DNA of 64,000 bases from Hydrogenophaga sp. (GTDB lineage Bacteria; Pseudomonadota; Gammaproteobacteria; Burkholderiales; Burkholderiaceae_C): contig JACVCO010000008.1 in the NCBI GenBank assembly GCA_016741995.1, positions 1 through 64,000 of the forward strand. Reading direction: 5' to 3'. The notes under the pieces are model-generated. The model was not told the DNA's origin. It did not search any database and worked only from the letters and a program-made list of their open reading frames with translations. Of the stretch, positions 58,997 through 64,000 are shown in pieces. Position numbers and translations under genes: made by a program. Numbering within the stretch: position 1 is the first letter of the stretch; the number at the start of each line of letters is the position of its first letter.

Positions 58997-59109
58997 GGGG
59001 ATGTTTCCTGCCGGGTTGGAGAAACACCCATCGTGCCCGCGGCCACGGGCCCGGTGCGTCGGCCTGTGCCGCGAGGCCGCGTGCGCGCCGTCCTACACGG
59101 CGCGCGGGC

Positions 59110-59298
59110 TCACCCGGCCAGGTTGCGCAGCACGTAGCGCCCGAGTTCGATCCAGAACTCGGAACCCGAATGGCGTTCCCACACCACCGACACATCGGCA
59201 AAACCCTTGTGAAGCACCATGGCCAGCAAGCCGATCAGCAACAGGATCGCCACCGCCTGCAACACGGTCTTGAAAAGGGCGTCGGGGTCGCTGCGCAT
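59110..59298 (-). CDS. Small one-helix membrane protein
   Basis: A protein of 62 residues with one helix (LQAVAILLLIGLLAMVLHKGF, residues 13-33) and an acidic-aromatic tail ending ELGRYVLRNLAG. No domain recognised. The codon use and conserved-looking ends suggest a real gene. It is divergent from the gene at 59350, 51 bp apart. Confidence 0.6.
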   Translation of the reverse strand: MRSDPDALFKTVLQAVAILLLIGLLAMVLHKGFADVSVVWERHSGSEFWIELGRYVLRNLAG

Positions 59299-59349
59299 GG
59301 GATGGTGGGATGATCGCCGGCCAGCGCCCGAGTGTAGGGACACACCCCC

Positions 59350-59691
59350 ATGGACGATTCGCAGATCCACATTCCCGACAGCTTCACGCACCTGTTCGTG
59401 AAGCCCCACCAGCCGGTGCCCCGCCACCGCGCGGCCGAGATCGCCCGGCGCTTCGAGGTCTGCGACGACATGGCCAGCGCGCTGGTGCCGCGCGCGCAGG
59501 AGCTGCAGTTCAAGCTCGGCATCACCGAGGCCGACGTGATCGACAAATTGCTGGAAAGCCTGCTGCCGCTCGCGCAAGGCCCGGACGCCGTGCTGAGCGA
59601 GCCTGAGGCGCGCTGGGTGGTGTGCCACCTGGCCGAGCAACTGGGCTGGCTGGAGCACCTGAGCCCCGAGCTGCGCGCGCTGGCGCCGTAA
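59350..59691 (+). CDS. Small helical protein of unknown function
   Basis: A protein of 113 residues, all-helical by composition, no membrane helix or signal. Sequence DDSQIHIPDSFTHLFVKPHQPVP at the N-terminus and a Glu/Leu-rich end (LSEPEARWVVCHLAEQLGWLEHLSP). I recognise no domain. Convergent with the flavin-reductase gene; a GC-rich hairpin (around 59689-59712) lies between their stops. Confidence 0.7.
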   Translation: MDDSQIHIPDSFTHLFVKPHQPVPRHRAAEIARRFEVCDDMASALVPRAQELQFKLGITEADVIDKLLESLLPLAQGPDAVLSEPEARWVVCHLAEQLGWLEHLSPELRALAP

Positions 59692-59709
59692 GGCCCGGCC
59701 CGGCCGGGC

Positions 59710-60285
59710 TTACAGCATCCGCGCCTGCACCGAGCCCCCCGCCCGCACGAAGTTGCCCGCGCCCAGGTGGTGGATGGTCTGCAGTTCGGCGTTGTGTTCG
59801 TTGAAGGCCCAGCGGCCGCTGGCGAAAACCCGCGGGTCGGCCGCGGCGGCCACGACCTCGGCAAAGCAGGTGTCGTACGCGTCTTCGGTGTGCCGCTCGG
59901 GGATCAGGCGGCATTCGAGCCAGGCCGCGCAACCGTGTTCGATGAGCGGCACGCCCAGCACCGGGCCGGTGATGGCTTCGATGCCGTAGCGCGCGAACTT
60001 GTCGCCATCGCGCCCGCTGTGCTGGCCCACGCTGTAGGTGAGGTCGGCCAGCGCCAGGCCGGGCAGGCACAGGCCGAAGGCGCCGCTGGCGGCCACGAGT
60101 TCGCGTGTGAAGGTGTGCTTGTCGATCACCACCGCGATGCGCGGCGGCGTGAACTCCACCGGCATGGACCAGGCCGCGGCCATCACGTTGCGGCGGCCAC
60201 CGTGTGCGCTGGTCACGAGCACGGTGGGGCCGTGGTTGATGAGGCGGCTCGCGTGTTCGAGCCGCACGGGCTCGAAGCCGCTCAT
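59710..60285 (-). CDS. Flavin reductase-like (FMN-binding split-barrel) protein
   Basis: A protein of 191 residues of the DIM6/NTAB type: [40 protein letters not shown] is the FMN-binding loop, and [26 protein letters not shown] follows. May supply reduced flavin or act directly as an oxidoreductase. It overlaps the VOC gene by 4 bp (ATGA), so it is co-expressed. Start: ATG at 60285. Target unknown. Confidence 0.88.
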   Translation of the reverse strand: MSGFEPVRLEHASRLINHGPTVLVTSAHGGRRNVMAAAWSMPVEFTPPRIAVVIDKHTFTRELVAASGAFGLCLPGLALADLTYSVGQHSGRDGDKFARYGIEAITGPVLGVPLIEHGCAAWLECRLIPERHTEDAYDTCFAEVVAAAADPRVFASGRWAFNEHNAELQTIHHLGAGNFVRAGGSVQARML

Positions 60286-60761
60286 TTGGCGAACAGTTTG
60301 TTGATGTCGCCGAAGGCCTTGACCTCGATGGCGTTGCCCGAGGGATCGAGGAAGAACATGGTGGCCTGCTCGCCGGGCTGGCCCTTGAAGCGGACGTAGG
60401 GCTCGATCACGAATTTCGTGCCCAGGCTTTTCAGGCGCTCGGCCATGGCCTCCCAGTCGGCCAGGGGCAGCACGATGCCGAAGTGGCGCACCGGCACGCC
60501 GTGGCCGTCGACCGCGTTGGTGCCGGCGTCGCCGCAGGCCTCGGGCGCGAGGTGGGCCACGATCTGGTGGCCGTAGAAGTTGAAGTCGATCCACTCGGGC
60601 GAGCTGCGGCCTTCGGGGCAGCCCAGCAGTTCGCCGTAGAAGGCGCGTGCGGCGTCCAGGTCGTGCACCGGGAAGGCCAGGTGGAAGGGCGACAGCGGCG
60701 CGGGGTTGCTGGTGGGGGCGCGCATGGTGGGCGCGGGCGCGGCGGTGGTGGCGGTGCTCAT
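60282..60761 (-). CDS. VOC-family (glyoxalase/dioxygenase-fold) protein
   Basis: A protein of 159 residues with a vicinal-oxygen-chelate fold. A Thr/Ala/Pro-rich N-terminus leads to [25 protein letters not shown], with metal-binding candidates His (HLAF) and Glu (GNAIEVKAF); a middle motif [10 protein letters not shown] adds a His, and [13 protein letters not shown] is typical. Substrate unknown. Co-transcribed with the flavin reductase gene and divergent from a LysR regulator across 101 bp. Confidence 0.9.
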   Translation of the reverse strand: MSTATTAAPAPTMRAPTSNPAPLSPFHLAFPVHDLDAARAFYGELLGCPEGRSSPEWIDFNFYGHQIVAHLAPEACGDAGTNAVDGHGVPVRHFGIVLPLADWEAMAERLKSLGTKFVIEPYVRFKGQPGEQATMFFLDPSGNAIEVKAFGDINKLFAK

Positions 60762-60862
60762 CGGGTGCTCGTGGGTGGTGAACAGGGAAGCGCGATGCTA
60801 GGCCAGCTTCAGCCAAAAGAAAATCAATGGTTTTTTGGGGCAAGCATCACTATCCTTTGTGC

Positions 60863-61726
60863 ATGATTCCCGAACTCAAGACCTTCATCGCCGTGGCCCG
60901 CGAGGGCACCTTCGCCGCCGCGGGCCAGCAGATCGGCCTGACGCAGGCCGCGGTGAGCGCGCAGATGAAGCGGCTTGAGGACGAGCTGGGCTTCACACTG
61001 TTCGACCGCACGGGCCGCTCGGCGCGGCTGAACCGGCGCGGCCAGCAGACGCTCGCGCAGGCGCAGGAGCTGATCGCGCTCTACGGCCAGCTCGGCTCGC
61101 GCCAGCGCGCGCCATCAAGCGCGGTGTTCGTGAGCCTGGGCGCCATCGCCTCGGTGCAACAGGCCTTTCTGCCGGAGGCGCTGGCGAAGTTCCACCGCCA
61201 GTTGCCCGGAAGCCGCACGCGCGTGGTGCCGGGCGTGTCCACCACGCTGCTCAACGCGGTGGACGCCGGCGAGATCGATGCCGCGGTGATCATCCGCCCC
61301 CCGTTCGCGCTGCACAGCGATCTGCGCTGGACCACGCTCGCCCGCGAGCCGTTTCGCCTGCTGCTGCCCCGCAACACCCGTGACGACGACTGGCGCGCGT
61401 TGCTCGCGGGCCAGCCCTTCATCCGCTACGACCGCAGTTCGTTTGGCGGGCGGCAGGTGGACCGTTTCCTGCGCAGCAAGGGCCTGTCGGTGCAGGAGGT
61501 CTGCGAAGTCGACGAGCTCGAGGCCATCGTGCGCCTGGTGGCCAGCGGCCTGGGCGTGGCCCTGTTGCCGCAGACGGCCGACCGGCACCGCTGGCCCGCG
61601 GGGGTGCGCGCGGTCGATCTCGGCCCACACACCTTCCACCGCGACATCGGTCTGGTGCACCGGGCCGACGTGGCCGAGCCGGTGCAGCACCTGGCGCGCC
61701 TCGTCGCCGAGGCGTACGGCGCCTGA
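60863..61726 (+). CDS. LysR-family transcriptional regulator
   Basis: A protein of 287 residues. The N-terminal HTH reads LKTFIAVAREGTFAAAGQQIGLTQAAVSAQMKRLE, the classic LysR recognition region; an effector domain follows (LLPRNTRDDDW, SSFGGRQVD). It is divergent from the VOC/flavin reductase pair, the standard place for a LysR-type activator of that operon. The 101-bp gap is A/T-richer than average. Start: ATG at 60863. Convergent and directly abutting the acyl-CoA synthetase gene. Confidence 0.93.
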   Translation: MIPELKTFIAVAREGTFAAAGQQIGLTQAAVSAQMKRLEDELGFTLFDRTGRSARLNRRGQQTLAQAQELIALYGQLGSRQRAPSSAVFVSLGAIASVQQAFLPEALAKFHRQLPGSRTRVVPGVSTTLLNAVDAGEIDAAVIIRPPFALHSDLRWTTLAREPFRLLLPRNTRDDDWRALLAGQPFIRYDRSSFGGRQVDRFLRSKGLSVQEVCEVDELEAIVRLVASGLGVALLPQTADRHRWPAGVRAVDLGPHTFHRDIGLVHRADVAEPVQHLARLVAEAYGA

Positions 61727-63421
61727 TCAGGCGGTGGCCATGGCCTTGAGGCCGAGCTTCGCCGCCATCTGATCGCGCAGCACGAACTTCTGCACCTTGC
61801 CGGTGATGGTCATGGGCAAGGCCTCGACGAACTCGAAATACGCCGGCACCTTGTAATGCGCGATCTGCCCCTGCGCGAAGGCGCGCAGCTCGTCGGCCGT
61901 GCACGCCAGGCCGGGCTTGGGCACGATGCAGGCGCACAGCACCTCGCCGTACTTCGCATCGGGCACGCCGACCACCTGCACGTCCTGCACCTTGGGGTGG
62001 CGGTAATAGAACTCCTCCACCTCACGCGGGTACACGTTCTCGCCGCCGCGGATCACCATGTCCTTCAGGCGGCCCACGATGTTGACGAAGCCCTCGGCGT
62101 CCATGGTGGCGAGGTCGCCGGTGTGCATCCAGCCCTCGCTGTCGATGGCCTCGGCGGTCTTCTCCGGGTCGCCCCAATAGCCGTTCATGACCGAGTAGCC
62201 GCGCGTGCAGAACTCGCCCACCGCGCCGCGCGGCACGGTGTGGCCATCGGCATTGACGATCTTGATCTCCAAGTGCGGCTGCACGCGGCCCACGGTGGAC
62301 ACGCGCCGCTCCAGCGGGTCGTCCACCGCGCTCTGGGTGGAGACGGGCGAGGTCTCGGTCATGCCGTAGGCGATGGTGACTTCGCGCATGTTCATCTGGC
62401 TCTGCACACGCTTCATCACCTCGATCGGGCAGGGCGAGCCGGCCATGATGCCGGTGCGCAGCGAGCCCAGGTCGGTGGCGGCGAAGTCGGGGTGGTCGAG
62501 CACGGCGATGAACATGGTGGGCACGCCGTAGAGCGCGGTGCAGCGCTCGGCCTGCACGGTGCGCAGCACAGCCGCGGGGTCGAAGGCCTCGCTCGGGTAG
62601 ACCATGGTGCTGCCGTGCGTGACGCAGGCCAGGTTGCCCATCACCATGCCGAAGCAGTGGTACAGCGGCACGGGGATGCACAAGCGGTCGTGCGCCTGCA
62701 GGCGGATCGCCTCGCCCACGAAGAAGCCGTTGTTGAGGATGTTGCGGTGCGTGAGCGTGGCCCCCTTGGGGTGGCCGGTGGTGCCGCTGGTGAACTGGAT
62801 GTTGATCGGGTCCGTGGCCTTGAGCGTGGGGCCGATGGCCGCGAGCTGCGCGCGCGAGGCGGGCGTGGCGCGCGCGGGCACATCGTCGAAATTGAGCATG
62901 CCCGGTGTGCGTTGCGCGCCCAGGCGCACCACCCAGCGCAGTTCGGGCAGCGCGGCCGACGTCAGTTCGCCGGGTTCGCTGGCATCGATCTCGGGCGCGA
63001 TGCCGCGCAGGATGGCGAGGTAGTCGCTGGTCTTGAGCGCGGGCGCGAGCACCAGCGCGCGGCAGCCCACCTTGTTGAGCGCGTAGGCGAGTTCGCTCGC
63101 GCGGTAGGCGGGGTTGATGTTCACGAGCACGAGGCCGGCGCGCGCGGTGGCGAACTGCGTCAATGTCCACGCGCTGCAGTTGGGCGCCCAGATGCCCACG
63201 CGGTCGCCGGGCTGCAGGCCCATGGCGAGCAGGCCGGCGGCCACCGCGTCGGCGCGCTCGCGCAGCTCGGCCCAGCTCCAGCGCACACCCTCGTTCGGGA
63301 TCACCAGCGCTTCGCGGTTGGCGTGTTCGCGCGCCGTGGCGGCCAACGTGGCGCCGATGGTGTCCTCGCGCAGCGGTGGCATGCTGGCGCCGCGGGCCAG
63401 GGATTCGGTGGCGGTGTTCAT
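61727..63421 (-). CDS. AMP-binding acyl-CoA synthetase (medium/long-chain fatty acid type)
   Basis: Activates a carboxylic acid with ATP and CoA through an acyl-adenylate. The 564-residue protein has the phosphate loop [17 protein letters not shown], the core motif [10 protein letters not shown], and [17 protein letters not shown] with [19 protein letters not shown]. The A-subdomain end includes [13 protein letters not shown] (catalytic Lys). This group is called acyl-CoA synthetase or AMP-binding; chain length is not determined. Start: ATG at 63421 with GGAGAAAC upstream; a longer open frame runs into the intergenic region. Confidence 0.93.
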   Translation of the reverse strand: MNTATESLARGASMPPLREDTIGATLAATAREHANREALVIPNEGVRWSWAELRERADAVAAGLLAMGLQPGDRVGIWAPNCSAWTLTQFATARAGLVLVNINPAYRASELAYALNKVGCRALVLAPALKTSDYLAILRGIAPEIDASEPGELTSAALPELRWVVRLGAQRTPGMLNFDDVPARATPASRAQLAAIGPTLKATDPINIQFTSGTTGHPKGATLTHRNILNNGFFVGEAIRLQAHDRLCIPVPLYHCFGMVMGNLACVTHGSTMVYPSEAFDPAAVLRTVQAERCTALYGVPTMFIAVLDHPDFAATDLGSLRTGIMAGSPCPIEVMKRVQSQMNMREVTIAYGMTETSPVSTQSAVDDPLERRVSTVGRVQPHLEIKIVNADGHTVPRGAVGEFCTRGYSVMNGYWGDPEKTAEAIDSEGWMHTGDLATMDAEGFVNIVGRLKDMVIRGGENVYPREVEEFYYRHPKVQDVQVVGVPDAKYGEVLCACIVPKPGLACTADELRAFAQGQIAHYKVPAYFEFVEALPMTITGKVQKFVLRDQMAAKLGLKAMATA

Positions 63422-63626
63422 GGGGTTTCTCCGGAGCGGGCCCGCATGGTCGCGCCGATCGCACCGCGTTGCACCCTCGGGCAATCCCCGACGCAGGGTG
63501 TTCCAGCGCGGAACAACGGCACGGGCGACGCGCGGTTGCGACACACGCGTGGCTGCACCCCCCGTGGCACCCACGCGCGCGCAGGTCCCGTGCTAACGTC
63601 TCGCCCTGCTTCGCGCACCCCCCACC

Positions 63627-64000
63627 ATGTCGTCCAGCCCCCCCACCTCTCCGCCGCCGCGCGTCGCGCTGGGCACCGGTCTGGCCGCCCTGCCCACGGG
63701 CCAGTCCGGTGTGGTGTTCACGCTGGAGCTGCAGGATGCCCAGCCCGCCCGGTTGAAGCGGTGTGCGCGCGACCTGCTGCACATCTCGGACAACGTGGCG
63801 TGCACCGAGCAACTCACCGGCCGCATGTTCTTCGCCTTCAACGGGCTGGAACGCGACCCGCGGCAGGTGCACACCATCCCGGAATGCCGCGAGGTTCTGC
63901 GCAGTTTGCACCGGCGTTGGCCGTACTGGATGCATTTCCTCGCGCCGGAGCCCGATCTGTGGTCGGTGCTGCTGCTGTGCCTGCTCCCGCTGGGGCCCGG
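63627..64000 (+). CDS. Hypothetical protein (partial; runs off right end)
   Basis: Open frame from an ATG at 63627 with no stop to the edge: 124 codons seen. Residues 1-30 are Ser/Pro/Ala-rich, then FTLELQDAQPARLKRCARDLLHISDN and MFFAFNGLERDPRQVHTIPECREVL, and a hydrophobic stretch LWSVLLLCLLPLG at the edge. No domain recognised. Codon use is like its neighbours, and the divergent acyl-CoA synthetase gene starts 205 bp away. The gene's end, and so its function, is outside the window. Confidence 0.65.
   Translation, partial: MSSSPPTSPPPRVALGTGLAALPTGQSGVVFTLELQDAQPARLKRCARDLLHISDNVACTEQLTGRMFFAFNGLERDPRQVHTIPECREVLRSLHRRWPYWMHFLAPEPDLWSVLLLCLLPLGP

Overview
The window comes from a high-GC betaproteobacterium, most likely family Comamonadaceae in the Burkholderiales (Hydrogenophaga is a plausible genus, but this is a guess). 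Support comes from codon use, the rpmH-rnpA-yidD-yidC-mnmE / dnaA-dnaN-gyrB origin layout without recF, the MetX/MetW pair, MaeB with a fused phosphotransacetylase domain, and many small proteins typical of this group. No rRNA, tRNA, CRISPR array or intact insertion sequence was seen. Roughly 61 protein genes fill about 92% of the window; two run off the ends.

Layout. 1-7.2 kb: partial topB, a SET-domain methyltransferase, birA with a SPOR protein, a subtilase with a membrane-anchor tail, and a TetR-hydrolase pair with a clear operator. 7.2-12.7 kb: gapA and tkt on the minus strand, then murU and pepP. 12.7-14 kb: an iron divergon (small unknown protein, bacterioferritin, Bfd) with Fur-type boxes. 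14-17.7 kb: maeB, then a barnase-like secreted ribonuclease with a barstar-like inhibitor. 17.7-24.2 kb: envelope and ribosome genes lptD-surA-rsmA, divergent from amgK-rsmE. 24-28.3 kb: MFS carrier, YidB-like protein, lipase-like hydrolase, M20 peptidase. 28.4-34.3 kb: three tandem chemoreceptors and a CheW; two receptors share an almost identical 694-bp signalling segment. 34.5-37.3 kb: transglutaminase-like protein and metX-metW behind a SAM-II-type riboswitch with a terminator. 37.3-44.5 kb: RRM protein, kdsD-kdsC-lptC-SDR operon, a KefB-like antiporter, an MBL hydrolase and apt. 44.5-55.5 kb: the replication-origin neighbourhood. 55.5-57.1 kb: a low-GC two-gene cassette of unknown function inserted just after gyrB. 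57.1-64 kb: orphan flagellar-rod-like protein, XRE regulator, DoxX, hemerythrin, a flavin reductase/VOC pair with a divergent LysR gene, and an acyl-CoA synthetase.

How the genes work together. The central block starts replication (DnaA, DnaN, GyrB) and, in the other direction, makes ribosomal protein L34, the RNase P protein, the membrane insertase YidC and the tRNA modifier MnmE. A set of scattered genes serves the outer membrane: LptD/SurA, LptC, KdsC/KdsD, and the AmgK/MurU peptidoglycan-recycling pair, here split about 11 kb apart. MetX/MetW make activated homoserine for methionine under SAM control. The best candidates for new biology are the gyrB-downstream cassette (soluble protein of about 296 residues plus a four-helix membrane protein), the barnase/barstar pair, and the homogenised chemoreceptor tandem.
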